A stretch of 43,823 bases of DNA from a virus. Positions 22,269-30,749 of this stretch are shown piece after piece. The stretch is from IMG/VR virus record IMGVR_UViG_3300017743_000025, positions 1 through 43,823 of that record; one strand, written 5' to 3'. Position 1 is the stretch's first letter. Each line of letters opens with the position of its first letter. A program made the position numbers and the translations under genes. Under the pieces are notes generated by a model that worked only from the letters and a program-made list of their open reading frames with translations, was not told where the DNA came from and made no database searches.

Positions 22269-24682
22269 TAGCCAAAGGCCCTTCGCATCTGACCGCCTCG
22301 TTGACGGGAATTAATAATCTTCGCCTCAGTCATCTGGGCGATCTTAGGTGCAGCTTGTGCAATAATCTTCTTGACAGACTCATCACCGTTAGCAGAGAAG
22401 TTGAAGGTCTGGTGTACTGTTACATTGCCACCGCCTTCTACACCCAGCTTACCATCAGAGCCTCGCTTCAGTGGCATGATAGCCTCTGGACCGGCCTCGC
22501 CCATGAGACCAGTACGACCACCGGACATACCGAAGTAAGTAGGAGAGCCTACAACACCACCGTTAGCGAACGGTATTATGTTACCGGAACTAAATGCCCC
22601 ACCTTTCTGGAACCCGAAGATAGAGCTTACGATGCCTCCTAAAGCACCTCCACCAGACTGAGCGCCAGAGATAGAGCCAGAGATAGACTTAGTTAGGCTA
22701 TCAATCAATGGTTGCCAGATAAGGATGTCCATGATCTGTTGGATGATGTTCAGTGCCATATCTCGGAAGGCTTCAGAAGCAGTCTTAGTGCCGTTTACAA
22801 TACTCTTCAGTGCGCCTACAGTCTCACTGGCAAGGCTCTTAGACACTGCTTGTACTTTCTTCTCAGCCTCTTCTAGCTTCTTAGTAGCCGCTGCTTGCTC
22901 TTCCGTCTTCTTAATGTACTCTTCTTTAAGGGCAATGATGGTGTCGTACTGAGCAGCTTGCTCTTCACTGAGGTCTGCTCTGGTAGCGCCCATCTGCTTC
23001 TCAAGCTCATAGATAAACTTTGTAAGCTCTGCCTCTTCTTTAGACAGACCGATAAGGGAGATTTCATGTCGAAGTTGCTGTTCGGTAGAGTCAAGAACTT
23101 TTTCGATGTTCTCTTGATACTTCTTCCAAGCCTCTACCTGTTCGTCAAGCTGCTCTGTAGTGTCTCCGGTAGCTTCCCCTGCTTCCTTCATAGCCTTCAT
23201 AAGGGCTTGGATACTAAAGGTTCCGGTAGAACCTACTTCAGCAAGAACAGTCTTGAGCTTCTGATAAGCTGCCATCCCCTTTGATGAGAATGGGCCAGTC
23301 TCCGTCGTTAGTTGGTCAGCAGCGCTGTCTGCCCGTCCCGCTGATCTACGAATGCCAGCAGCAATTTTACTGGATCCTCTGCGGTCGTAGACCTCTTGCT
23401 GGATAGAGCGATTGCTGGTGACATCCATCGCCAAAAGGTCAGCCTGATAGCCAGAGCCAGCGAGGTTTGTCCCGGTTAAGCCTAACTGGTCAGCAAGAGG
23501 TAGATTAGAAATCTTACTAAAGAGGTCATCAACACCTCTATAGATGGTCATCAGAACACCGTTAAATGCTTGGATAATGCCATTAAGAGCAGCTACACCA
23601 GCGTTCTTTACGCCCTTCCAGAAGATAGCAAAGCCAGCTTCAGCACCTGATTGCCAGTCATGCAGAGCATCAAACATATTAGCTAGGCCACTCTTGAAGT
23701 CAGCCTCTACTCGTAAGATAGCTGCTGTTAGAGAGTTTCCAACCCCCTCAAAGACAAACCTAATGTCTTCTCCAAAACCGTTGGCGACATTTCCAAGCAA
23801 GGCAAATGCCTCTGCAAAAGAGCCTGTAGCCTCCCTTAGCTGTAGCATCTTATCCAGAACAAAGCCAAGGCCAACAGCCAAAGCACCGATACCTGTGGTA
23901 ATAAGTGCCGACCTGATTATCTTAAAAGCGTTAGCGCCTACAGTCCCGAAGGTTGCCATAGCAAAGGTAGCCGCCTTAATCCCGTAGACAATCCCCAGTC
24001 TACCAAGCCACACAGCAGCAAAAGCCGTTGCGTATGCTATAATCTTTTGTAGGTTATTGGCGAGAAGGTTAACAGCAGACATGGCCACGCCAGAAATAGC
24101 GCTGAATAATTGTCTCATAAGAGTGGCTATAGGCTCAAGCTCACCCTTGAGCTTTGCCATCTCATCAGCCGCAGCGCCAGTACCAGTCTCCATCTGAGAC
24201 AGTGGAGCAGCAAAGGCTGTAAAGATCGCCAACACAGCACCAGCAATAGCACCCATAGGGCCAAAGATACCGAGAAGCTGTGAACCCTGCTGACCAAAGG
24301 CTACGAAGGCATTAGTGCCACCTTGAAGCTGTACTGCAAAGTCACCAACCTGATAACCTACTTGCTGTAGTCCAACAGAACCAAAGCGCTTAAAGCTACG
24401 AGTACCCTGCACAAGAGCAAGGTTCATACGTTGTACTTGCTTGGTAGTGTAGCCGTATTGAACCCCCAACGATTTAAGAGCCGCATTTGCTTGACGTTGG
24501 CTGGCTACACCAAGGCGTACTGCATCGTTCACTTGCTTCAGCGCTCTATGAAACTCTCGCTCCTTGCGGATAAGCGGGGCAAGGTCTTTAGCCAGTCTGT
24601 CGTTGGCAGACGACAAACTCTCAACTTGCTGCTCTGCTCGTTTTAACTCTGAAGAGTCTACGGTGATCTTAATATCAGCCAT
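22268..24682 (-). CDS. Tail tape measure protein
   Basis: The 804-residue product has an N-terminal coiled coil (1-70) and a long hydrophobic, Ala/Gly-rich centre with several membrane-like stretches (about 130-290). A charged coiled coil follows around 510-620 (EEQAAQYDTIIALKEEYIKKTEEQAAATKKLEEAEKK). The end is typical of tape measures (GGVVGSPTYFGMSGGRTGLM, then PEAIMPLKRG). At roughly 1.5 A per residue a tail near 120 nm is expected. It starts 8 bases before the end of the frameshifted chaperone frame. Confidence 0.92.
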   Translation of the reverse strand: MADIKITVDSSELKRAEQQVESLSSANDRLAKDLAPLIRKEREFHRALKQVNDAVRLGVASQRQANAALKSLGVQYGYTTKQVQRMNLALVQGTRSFKRFGSVGLQQVGYQVGDFAVQLQGGTNAFVAFGQQGSQLLGIFGPMGAIAGAVLAIFTAFAAPLSQMETGTGAAADEMAKLKGELEPIATLMRQLFSAISGVAMSAVNLLANNLQKIIAYATAFAAVWLGRLGIVYGIKAATFAMATFGTVGANAFKIIRSALITTGIGALAVGLGFVLDKMLQLREATGSFAEAFALLGNVANGFGEDIRFVFEGVGNSLTAAILRVEADFKSGLANMFDALHDWQSGAEAGFAIFWKGVKNAGVAALNGIIQAFNGVLMTIYRGVDDLFSKISNLPLADQLGLTGTNLAGSGYQADLLAMDVTSNRSIQQEVYDRRGSSKIAAGIRRSAGRADSAADQLTTETGPFSSKGMAAYQKLKTVLAEVGSTGTFSIQALMKAMKEAGEATGDTTEQLDEQVEAWKKYQENIEKVLDSTEQQLRHEISLIGLSKEEAELTKFIYELEKQMGATRADLSEEQAAQYDTIIALKEEYIKKTEEQAAATKKLEEAEKKVQAVSKSLASETVGALKSIVNGTKTASEAFRDMALNIIQQIMDILIWQPLIDSLTKSISGSISGAQSGGGALGGIVSSIFGFQKGGAFSSGNIIPFANGGVVGSPTYFGMSGGRTGLMGEAGPEAIMPLKRGSDGKLGVEGGGNVTVHQTFNFSANGDESVKKIIAQAAPKIAQMTEAKIINSRQRGGQMRRAFG

Positions 24683-25414
24683 TCATAACCCTCATGTAAA
24701 CTAAGTCAAGCCGCTTTACTGCTTCTACTTCTCTGGCAGATAGGGGCGTCTGAGTTAGTTCCTTCCATGCTTTGATTTCTTGGTATGTTATCGGGTTAGG
24801 GCCACTGAAGCCTGATGTCCTTGCAGACGATAAAGAGAAAAAGGCAGACCAGAGATACTCTAGGGAAATAGGGAAGTCGGGGCCTTCTAATTCCTTTGGA
24901 GTACGTCCTGTCTGCCTTTCTACTTGCTCTAAGTGTTCTAGTTTTGAAGCGCCGTCTTGACTCTTGGATAGGTCGAAGCTCCATTCAGCATACTCGACCA
25001 GTTCGTCAATTAGGCTTGCGTAAAATCCAGAGTTTCATTAATCGCCTCTTCAAGCTGGTCTTTAATCCAGAAATACTCGGTGTAGATTTCCTTAGCCTTG
25101 ACTACAGAGAGCTTAGGGCTTTCACCATCGTAGGTGATGTCCCATTCCTTTGTAGCCTTAGCTAGTACGTCGATAGACGACTTCTCTAGGTCAGCAGCAG
25201 AGATTTGTACTTTCTTGCTCTTCTGCATCTGTGCTAGTCGCTTATCGGTCTGCTCATGCACCAGCTTCTTGTACTCCTTGGAGTGTGGTGCATGGAGAGT
25301 GATACTCATCTCACGCTTCTTAGTGCCTTCATTCATCAGAGGCTCTAGGGTATTTGGATGTACCAGAATAACTTCGATTGTGTCGGAAGTTGGGGTGAGG
25401 TTCTTCAAATCCAT
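24675..25414 (-). CDS. Tail assembly chaperone GT fusion made by -1 frameshift
   Basis: The 134-residue G-type frame stops at 25010-25012. The -1 frame is then open for 117 codons from GGA at 25028 to a TGA at 24675-24677, without any good start codon of its own. Its product (YASLIDELVEYAEWSFDL...LEYLWSAFFSLSSARTSGFSGPNPITYQEI...) has the W-x-A-F-x-x-L-S-x-x-R-x-x-G-F pattern of T-type chaperone extensions. The in-frame stop TGA in the -1 frame, just upstream (in AATGAA), confines the slip to GAAACTCTGGATTTTACG. Slippage on TTTT gives a 246-residue fusion. Lambda G/GT is the model: both forms load the tape measure and tail tube. Confidence 0.83.
25010..25414 (-). CDS. Tail assembly chaperone, G-like (unshifted form)
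   Basis: The 134-residue charged protein begins MDLKNLTPTSDTIEVILVHPNTLEPL and ends LDFTQA. It lies between the tail tube and tape measure genes, the invariant place of G-type tail chaperones. It binds the tape measure N-terminus during tail assembly by analogy with lambda. The C-terminal part extends in another frame (separate entry). Confidence 0.82.
   Translation of the reverse strand: MDLKNLTPTSDTIEVILVHPNTLEPLMNEGTKKREMSITLHAPHSKEYKKLVHEQTDKRLAQMQKSKKVQISAADLEKSSIDVLAKATKEWDITYDGESPKLSVVKAKEIYTEYFWIKDQLEEAINETLDFTQA
25019..25028 (-). promoter_or_regulatory. Candidate -1 frameshift site GGATTTTACG
   Basis: The only homopolymer in the window where the shift can occur is TTTT, read as GAT-TTT-ACG in frame 0 and GGA-TTT-TAC in the -1 frame. 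A TTT-decoding tRNA re-pairs perfectly after slipping one base. It is not a canonical X-XXY-YYZ heptamer, since GGA replaces XXX. The zero-frame stop follows after three sense codons. Confidence 0.6.
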
Positions 25415-25454
25415 TGTCGGGTTCCTTTGGGTTAGTTCGGGTTACTAAATGAAT

Positions 25455-25489
25455 GAGAGAGGGAGCCACCCGACAAGCTCACCTCTCTC
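25455..25489 (-). terminator. Strong hairpin between tail tube and chaperone genes
   Basis: GAGAGAGGGAGC (25455-25466) and GCTC-A-CCTCTCTC (25477-25489) form a 12-bp stem with one bulged A and a 10-base loop. No T-run follows on the minus strand, so this is more likely a partial terminator, mRNA-processing or stability element. It would lower expression downstream of the abundant tail tube gene. Function inferred from position. Confidence 0.5.
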
Positions 25490-25507
25490 CCCTCGGCCAA
25501 GGGATTC

Positions 25508-26407
25508 TTATGTCGTAGTGATCTTAAAGAGAGTATCGTTGACTGCACTCTCGTAGAGTCCTACGAAGGAAAGGTTAATGATACGGGAGTTAGGGCCGTC
25601 TACCGGAATGTCACCAGAATTAAACTTAACCCGTGGGATAAGGAACGTCATGGTGTTAGTGCCATCACCAACCTGTGCAGAAATAGAGCTTTCTACTTCG
25701 CTAACAAACAGGTTCTCAAGTGTGGTCAAGTCCTCAACATAGGCGGTCAGAGTGCCTTCCAGAACTGCTTTACCAAACTCAAGCTGAGGTGCAGAGTCAC
25801 TGCCTACTACAAAGGTAGGAGCAAAGGAGTTGGTCAAGGTAAAGTCAAGACTGGTTACGATGGAAACGGCAGAACCGCCAACAGAGATAGTACCACTGTA
25901 GGAATCATAAGGGACTGGCTCCGAGTCATCAACAGCTACAGCAGTAGCAGCGGTCTCAAGAGACATATCCTTGCCTACCATACCAAAGGTAGTTGTTACC
26001 ATCTGGTTAGGTGCAATAGACACCCCCATAGTAGAAACAGTCATACCCGTAAACTTACGAGCTTTGTCAATGTCCTTGAACTGGTCTTCAATGGTGAAGT
26101 AAGAAGGAGTGGTGCCGATACTAGCACCACCCGACAGTGCGTCACTGGTCATCAGAGCGGACTGGATCAGAGAGTCGTAGGTGCTGTTACGAAGGTCTAC
26201 AGAGATGTCACCAGCTACCGTCTTGTTGCCGTGACGGTCAACTCGGTCCATGCGGTCTGGCTGAATTTCATTGCCCTGTACACGGTCCTTAGACAGGTTT
26301 AGAGAGTGGCTGTTAAATGGGAGATTGGTGTCTACTGTAACTGCTGTGCCAAAAGCACTTTGAGCGCCGAGAGCAAGCTGTGAACGAGAACCTTGTGCGA
26401 AAGCCAT
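25508..26407 (-). CDS. Major tail tube protein
   Basis: The 299-residue beta-rich protein begins FAQGSRSQLALGAQSAFGTAV, a start shared by tail tube proteins of this type. It contains NEIQPDRMDRVDRHGNKTVAGDISVDL, and a C-terminal immunoglobulin-like part (about 180-299). Its place between the terminator and chaperone genes and its size support the call. Hexameric rings of it build the tail tube. AAGGAGG-like bases (TAAGGAGGAAGC) before the ATG predict high expression. Confidence 0.85.
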   Translation of the reverse strand: MAFAQGSRSQLALGAQSAFGTAVTVDTNLPFNSHSLNLSKDRVQGNEIQPDRMDRVDRHGNKTVAGDISVDLRNSTYDSLIQSALMTSDALSGGASIGTTPSYFTIEDQFKDIDKARKFTGMTVSTMGVSIAPNQMVTTTFGMVGKDMSLETAATAVAVDDSEPVPYDSYSGTISVGGSAVSIVTSLDFTLTNSFAPTFVVGSDSAPQLEFGKAVLEGTLTAYVEDLTTLENLFVSEVESSISAQVGDGTNTMTFLIPRVKFNSGDIPVDGPNSRIINLSFVGLYESAVNDTLFKITTT

Positions 26408-26418
26408 TTGCTTCCTCC

Positions 26419-26841
26419 TTAGTTATAAATGTAGAACCCGATGTTCACCGGGACATAATAAAACGGAGTGTCTAACCCGCCACCTTCTCGTTCGGCATAG
26501 TCGATAGACACAAGAATAGTCTCAGTATCACTGTTAGTGTAAGAGACATCTGTGGTCGCTTCAAAGGCATTAAGCACCTTGTCCGCAATCTCATCTGCTG
26601 CACCGGGACCATTGCCCTCTGCGGCGTAACAGACTACGGTGAATACTCCACCATAGCGTTGCTGGGGATTTAAGCCTCGTACAGCGGGTCTACGAGATTG
26701 AGGCACAAAGAACGTCTCAACATAGGAAGTGCCGTTGGTGCGGTCAAAGGAGACGTTCTCATGGGAAATAGCTGGGATACCGGATACGGCGGCTAGTTTA
26801 GTCTCTAGGGCTGCACGAATGTCTCTGTATATACTAGCCAT
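26419..26841 (-). CDS. Tail terminator-like protein
   Basis: The 140-residue product matches the alpha/beta pattern of tail terminators: IYRDIRAALETKLAAVSG at the N-terminus, a strand with RYGGVFTVVCYAAEGNG near the middle, a helix AADEIADKVLNAFEA, and strands at the end with TPFYYVPVNIGFYIYN. The position directly before the tail tube gene is that of lambda gpU. It caps the tail tube and joins it to the head. Confidence 0.72.
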   Translation of the reverse strand: MASIYRDIRAALETKLAAVSGIPAISHENVSFDRTNGTSYVETFFVPQSRRPAVRGLNPQQRYGGVFTVVCYAAEGNGPGAADEIADKVLNAFEATTDVSYTNSDTETILVSIDYAEREGGGLDTPFYYVPVNIGFYIYN

Positions 26842-26843
26842 GC

Positions 26844-27275
26844 TTACCTACCGTGTTGCCGAATAATCTTGTCTACGATCTGCTTCTTCCGCTCAACCTC
26901 AATAGCATGAGGCGCACGGTTGATGAAGTAGTAGTTACCAGCTTGAAGGGCAATACCCTCTCTAACTGAACCGCCGGGGCTACCCACCTCTACGGTCTTC
27001 TTGATGTCGTTCACTAGGCTGTTGAGGCCCTTGCCTCGTTCAGCGCCTTTGTCACGACCTCTTGGCCTATTGTCGGAAGACTTGCTACGGCCTCCACCAA
27101 GGTTGTCCTTGAAGGACCAAGAGTTGACGAATGCACCTGTATCTACAGGAGAGGCCAGAACAACCGTCCTAGCCACGTCAGTCATCTTGCGCTCTACAGC
27201 GTCTTCGAGCATCTCATCAATCTCTGCCAGCTTAGCCTTAAGAGAGGGGGAGACTTTTAGCTTGGGAACTGCCAT
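26844..27275 (-). CDS. HK97 gp10-like tail completion protein
   Basis: The 143-residue basic protein has the gp10/neck motif SPVDTGAFVNSW (about residues 41-52), then a Gly/Arg/Ser-rich linker, and AGNYYFINRAPHAIEVE near the C-terminus. Proteins with this pattern lie between head-closure and tail terminator genes and are needed to finish the head-tail joint. It overlaps the upstream gene by one base. Confidence 0.75.
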   Translation of the reverse strand: MAVPKLKVSPSLKAKLAEIDEMLEDAVERKMTDVARTVVLASPVDTGAFVNSWSFKDNLGGGRSKSSDNRPRGRDKGAERGKGLNSLVNDIKKTVEVGSPGGSVREGIALQAGNYYFINRAPHAIEVERKKQIVDKIIRQHGR

Positions 27276-27631
27276 TACTCGAAGGTCTCACAAAGGTAAC
27301 AGACAGCCTGACCACCACTAAAGATGGTACGAACGGTAGTAATATTTACCGTATCTCCATTCCCTAAAATCTGGTCTTCGTCATCAGGGGTAGCTGAAAG
27401 ACCTTTAGCGGGAATGACACAGGCTCGTCTGCCTTTCCTAGTCTGATTGAGGTCAGAAATACCCTCTGCTAGGTTATAAAAGTATCCAGTAAAGGAATAG
27501 TCCGTAGTCGCACTTCCACTAACAGTACCAGTGGAAGCATTGTAAGTGCCTCCGGTGGTGACCTTGCGGAGTGTAAGAGTTTCGCCAAAGTCTTGGACCA
27601 ACTTCAAAAGGTCACTTGCATTAAACGACAT
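27275..27631 (-). CDS. Head-tail stopper / head closure-like protein
   Basis: The 118-residue small beta-barrel-like protein (FGETLTLRKVTTGGTYN...TTDYSFTGYFYNL...RRACVIPAKGL...DTVNITTVRTI) sits between the connector and gp10-like genes. Size, strand richness and position fit SPP1 gp16-type stoppers. The assignment rests mainly on synteny. Confidence 0.6.
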   Translation of the reverse strand: MSFNASDLLKLVQDFGETLTLRKVTTGGTYNASTGTVSGSATTDYSFTGYFYNLAEGISDLNQTRKGRRACVIPAKGLSATPDDEDQILGNGDTVNITTVRTIFSGGQAVCYLCETFE

Positions 27632-27641
27632 GGACTATTCC

Positions 27642-28100
27642 TCACTCGTAATCCGCAGAACCGTTGTAGTTCGGTGGGTTGCGGAAACGATCCCTGCGGA
27701 AAGATGGGGTGACACGATCAGTGTCTTGTCTTACCACAGAGATAGTTGCCTTACTGAGGCCCCCAGCTTTGACGCCGAGACCGGACTGTCTTTTGGACTC
27801 AGACTCAAGAGTTTCCGCAAGGGCCATGTAATGGGTGTGAAGATCAGAGTAACTAGCGCTAAGAGCGCCATCAAGCTCAGTGTCAACACGGCGGCTATAC
27901 TTAGCTGCAATAGCTCGGCAGCAATAAGCACCAGCCTCATAAACATTATTACTGGACTCAGTAAGAACAAAAGCAATTTCATCGTCTTGTACCTGTACGT
28001 CAAGTGGATCAGTGTCACCTACGAGAAAACGTACTGCATTGCGACGGCCTGTCGCAGTGGTGGTATTAAGATCGTCAATATCGTAGGTAAAGTCTGACAC
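27642..28100 (-). CDS. Head-tail connector / adaptor protein
   Basis: The 152-residue product contains NAVRFLVGDTDPLDVQVQDDEIAFVL and a helix YEAGAYCCRAIAAKYSRRVD, a pattern I know from conserved connector proteins of phages and gene transfer agent-like elements. The start is taken as GTG at 28098-28100, which overlaps the previous stop by one base (TAGTG) and has GGGAG upstream. A TTG at 28124 is less likely. It would sit below the portal ring. Confidence 0.68.
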   Translation of the reverse strand: MSDFTYDIDDLNTTTATGRRNAVRFLVGDTDPLDVQVQDDEIAFVLTESSNNVYEAGAYCCRAIAAKYSRRVDTELDGALSASYSDLHTHYMALAETLESESKRQSGLGVKAGGLSKATISVVRQDTDRVTPSFRRDRFRNPPNYNGSADYE

Positions 28101-28507
28101 TATGCTTGCTCCCAATCTGACCAAGGGCTGTTACGCCAAGTACGGATATGACCACGTTGTTTCTTCGTGACCGTAGAAGCCTTACACTTCTTTGTGTTGT
28201 ATTCACGTTCTGTCTTGGTGAACAGCTTGACCTTAGTGTTAATGCTATCTACAATAACCTTAAGTTCATCGGGGCCTAGTTCATCGAGACCGTCTCCTAC
28301 TACAACCTTCTGGTTGGATTCAGTCGGAGCCTCCTGCATGAGGAGACCCCGGTTGAATAGAGACATAACGTCTTGCCAAGGGATGCTTCGCTGTTGCCAG
28401 TCAAAGACATCCCCTCGCTTCCATTCGGTTCCATACCCCTTAAACTCTTGTTTAACGAGTTGGACCCAGTTGAGTTGGAAAGGAAGAAGAGAGTAGTCGG
28501 GTGTCAT
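28100..28507 (-). CDS. Head-module protein of unknown function
   Basis: The 135-residue product has an N-terminal hydrophobic/aromatic part (DYSLLPFQLNWVQLVKQEFK) and a basic C-terminus (KKCKASTVTKKQRGHIRTWRNSPWSDW). It lies between major capsid and connector genes. A small head or neck protein is likely, possibly DNA- or protein-binding given the basic end. No family is recognised. Confidence 0.62.
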   Translation of the reverse strand: MTPDYSLLPFQLNWVQLVKQEFKGYGTEWKRGDVFDWQQRSIPWQDVMSLFNRGLLMQEAPTESNQKVVVGDGLDELGPDELKVIVDSINTKVKLFTKTEREYNTKKCKASTVTKKQRGHIRTWRNSPWSDWEQA

Positions 28508-28518
28508 ACTCTAGTCCC

Positions 28519-29502
28519 TTATGCTACACAGTCAGCCCAGAAGTAGCCAAGCTCAGAGCCAACCATCTTCATCTGGTAGGACATCTTCACTTGAATCATC
28601 TCAGCAATCTGCTGACGCTTGAGAGCGTCGTCAGAGAAGGACTCAACGGTGATACCAAGGTTGTTAGCACCCGGAATGCTGTTCCATGCGAAGGTCAGAC
28701 CAGCCGCAGGAGACATCAGACCAGCAGAAGAAGGGGTGTAACAAAGCATTGCAGAGTCACCACCGATGAAGGAGGTAGATTCAGCGGCACCTTCAGCAGC
28801 AGTGTTCTGGACAGACTCCATGACGTAGTAGTTTTCTACCTCAAAGATTTCAGCCAGCTTCGCCTTGGTTACGAGTGCTGTGTTAGCAACAGTAGCACCA
28901 CCGCTCAAACGAGCGATAATGTCTGCGTTGTTTACCAGAGCATCGTGCGTCTCACGACCTACAACCAGAGTGTTCGGACGGAAACCGCCAGAAGCAAGCT
29001 GGATAGTACGAGAAGCAAGGGTTACGTCCTTAATCGGAGTAGAACCTGCGTTGTCCCACTGATTGGAGCCGGACAGAGTGCGGTCAGTACCCCAAACACC
29101 AGTCGTAAAGAAGGTGTCAGCGAACTGCTTCTCACGGTGGATCATCAGACGCATAGCCAGCGTTTGAGCGCCAGCAGAACGAATGTCCAAAGCAGCATCT
29201 TCGTTAGCAAGAGTTTGCTCATCGAAATCCATACCGAGACCGTACACGTCAGCAAAGTAGCTGTCGCTGGAAACCGACATGCCGATACGCTCTACTTCGG
29301 TACGAGGTGCGAGCTTCTTGACATCGCCAGTACGGTTCATGTCAGCACGGCTGTAAATGTAGTATTTGTCAGACTGCTTGTCTACGCCTACAGTAGGGAA
29401 GACTTTATCTGCAATGAAGTTTTCCTGAGACTGAGCGTAAGCCAGCGTCAGGTTGGACAATGGTGCATCAATATGCACGCTAGATGGGGTCAGCAAAGGC
29501 AT
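28519..29502 (-). CDS. Major capsid protein
   Basis: The 327-residue product begins LLTPSSVHIDAPLSNLTLAYAQSQENFIADKVFPTV, a start known from major capsid proteins of this phage group. It contains TLVVGRETHDALVNNADIIARL, and ends QMKMVGSELGYFWADCVA. Position after decoration and scaffold genes, size, and a good ribosome site (CAGGAGAAA) fit. It probably has an HK97-type fold without a long N-terminal delta domain, since scaffold is a separate gene. Confidence 0.88.
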   Translation of the reverse strand: MPLLTPSSVHIDAPLSNLTLAYAQSQENFIADKVFPTVGVDKQSDKYYIYSRADMNRTGDVKKLAPRTEVERIGMSVSSDSYFADVYGLGMDFDEQTLANEDAALDIRSAGAQTLAMRLMIHREKQFADTFFTTGVWGTDRTLSGSNQWDNAGSTPIKDVTLASRTIQLASGGFRPNTLVVGRETHDALVNNADIIARLSGGATVANTALVTKAKLAEIFEVENYYVMESVQNTAAEGAAESTSFIGGDSAMLCYTPSSAGLMSPAAGLTFAWNSIPGANNLGITVESFSDDALKRQQIAEMIQVKMSYQMKMVGSELGYFWADCVA

Positions 29503-29528
29503 TTTTATTTCTCCTGTTTGCTATTCAA

Positions 29529-29900
29529 TTACGCAGCATCTGCGCCAGCAGGCTTCAGAAGTACCGAGATGATTTCGCCAGCACCACCAGCAGCCTCAAG
29601 AGCGTAACCCAAACGGGCTTCGCCAGAAGCGGCAGGGATTGCTTCGCCAGCATCATCGGTGCTTACAGCAGCACCAGCGGTAATAGCTTCGTTGGCTTTT
29701 ACCATTGCGATACCGTCAACTTGTACGGTAACCATTTTGCCAGCAGCAGCAGCACCGTAGGTAACGCCAATAGCGTCGTCACCAACAGTGGCTACATAAG
29801 CAGCCTGAGCATCGTTAGAAAGGGTCACAAAAGTGTGGGCCGTCAAGGTCTCGTCTGCGACAAGAGAAATAGTGTTAAAGCGGCCAGCATTCGTCGCCAT
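29529..29900 (-). CDS. Capsid decoration protein (DUF2190-like)
   Basis: The 123-residue Ala/Gly/Val-rich beta protein (AGRFNTISLVADETLTAHTFVTL... DAIGVTYGAAAAGKMVTVQVDGIAMVKAN... LGYALEAAGGAGEIISVLL) matches the pattern of DUF2190-type capsid cement proteins, which bind the capsid surface as trimers. It lies directly before the major capsid gene in the transcript. Confidence 0.75.
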   Translation of the reverse strand: MATNAGRFNTISLVADETLTAHTFVTLSNDAQAAYVATVGDDAIGVTYGAAAAGKMVTVQVDGIAMVKANEAITAGAAVSTDDAGEAIPAASGEARLGYALEAAGGAGEIISVLLKPAGADAA

Positions 29901-29903
29901 GAT

Positions 29904-30749
29904 TTACTCTCCTTTGTAGAGCTTGGAAATGAGCGCCTTGCCTTCGTCGGTCTTGGCTACAGCAGCGTATGCTTTAGCGTAGCCAGACTTGGCAATAGCG
30001 TTTTCGTCCATGTAGGACTTTACCATAGAGTCCAGTTTGTCCTGTGGGGAAGCCATATCAGCTTCTACAGAGGCTTCACCGATCTCTTGCATTGAAGCAC
30101 CCATAGCAGCATCAGCAGCTTTGAGGGCCTCTACGATTGCGTCGTCTTTAGCTACATGAGCCAAGAGCGTGGCCGCAATTTCGTTGTCGAAGTTAGGCAG
30201 GATTTCGTCAGCTTGCTTCTTAAGCTCGATATGACGCTTAGCAATCTCTGCTTCTTCGAGAGCTTTGAGGACGGGGGCCGGGATGTCAGACTTGACAACC
30301 TTCTCACCGTCAAATTCTACATACTCAGGCTCTTCAGCCTTCGTAACTTCTTCTTCGGAAACAACATAACCGTTGTCTTCGAGGGCCTTGGAGAGGCGGG
30401 AGACTTCTGCCTTAAGAGCGTCAACTTCAGCCAAGAACAGTTCGGACTGATCTACAGCGTCTTCTGTTACTTCAGCTTCATCAGCTTTGTTAAGGCGAGC
30501 CATAAGCTCCTTCTTCTCTTCAGCGGACATCTTTTCGAGTTCTTCCTTAGCCTTCTTCATGGCTTCGTCTTCACCCATGCCCTTACCCATGTAGTACGAC
30601 TTACGCTCATCGAGGTAAGAGTCGTACCCTTTTTCCATGTCTTCCATGCTTTCGTCCCTTTTAATAAGACAGATTGTAGCGGCTTGATTAGCAGGACGGT
30701 CAACAAGTGACAATTCGTCCAACTCCAAGTCGAGTAGGATGTTAGTCAT
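29904..30749 (-). CDS. Capsid scaffolding-like protein
   Basis: The 281-residue product starts with DLELDELSLVDRPANQAATICLIKR, the ELSLVDRPAN pattern usual in phage prohead protease/scaffold regions. It then becomes highly charged and helical (EKGYDSYLDERKSYYM, KEELEKMSAEEKKELMARL, EVDALKAEVSRLSKALEDNG), as expected for scaffold. It overlaps the protease-like gene by 8 bases. It is probably cleaved or expelled during capsid maturation. Confidence 0.75.
   Translation of the reverse strand: MTNILLDLELDELSLVDRPANQAATICLIKRDESMEDMEKGYDSYLDERKSYYMGKGMGEDEAMKKAKEELEKMSAEEKKELMARLNKADEAEVTEDAVDQSELFLAEVDALKAEVSRLSKALEDNGYVVSEEEVTKAEEPEYVEFDGEKVVKSDIPAPVLKALEEAEIAKRHIELKKQADEILPNFDNEIAATLLAHVAKDDAIVEALKAADAAMGASMQEIGEASVEADMASPQDKLDSMVKSYMDENAIAKSGYAKAYAAVAKTDEGKALISKLYKGE

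Noticed and set aside
28501-29607. A 368-codon plus-strand frame opposite the major capsid gene
   Set aside because: It mirrors the codon periodicity of the capsid gene and has no family features, while the minus-strand product is a clear capsid protein.
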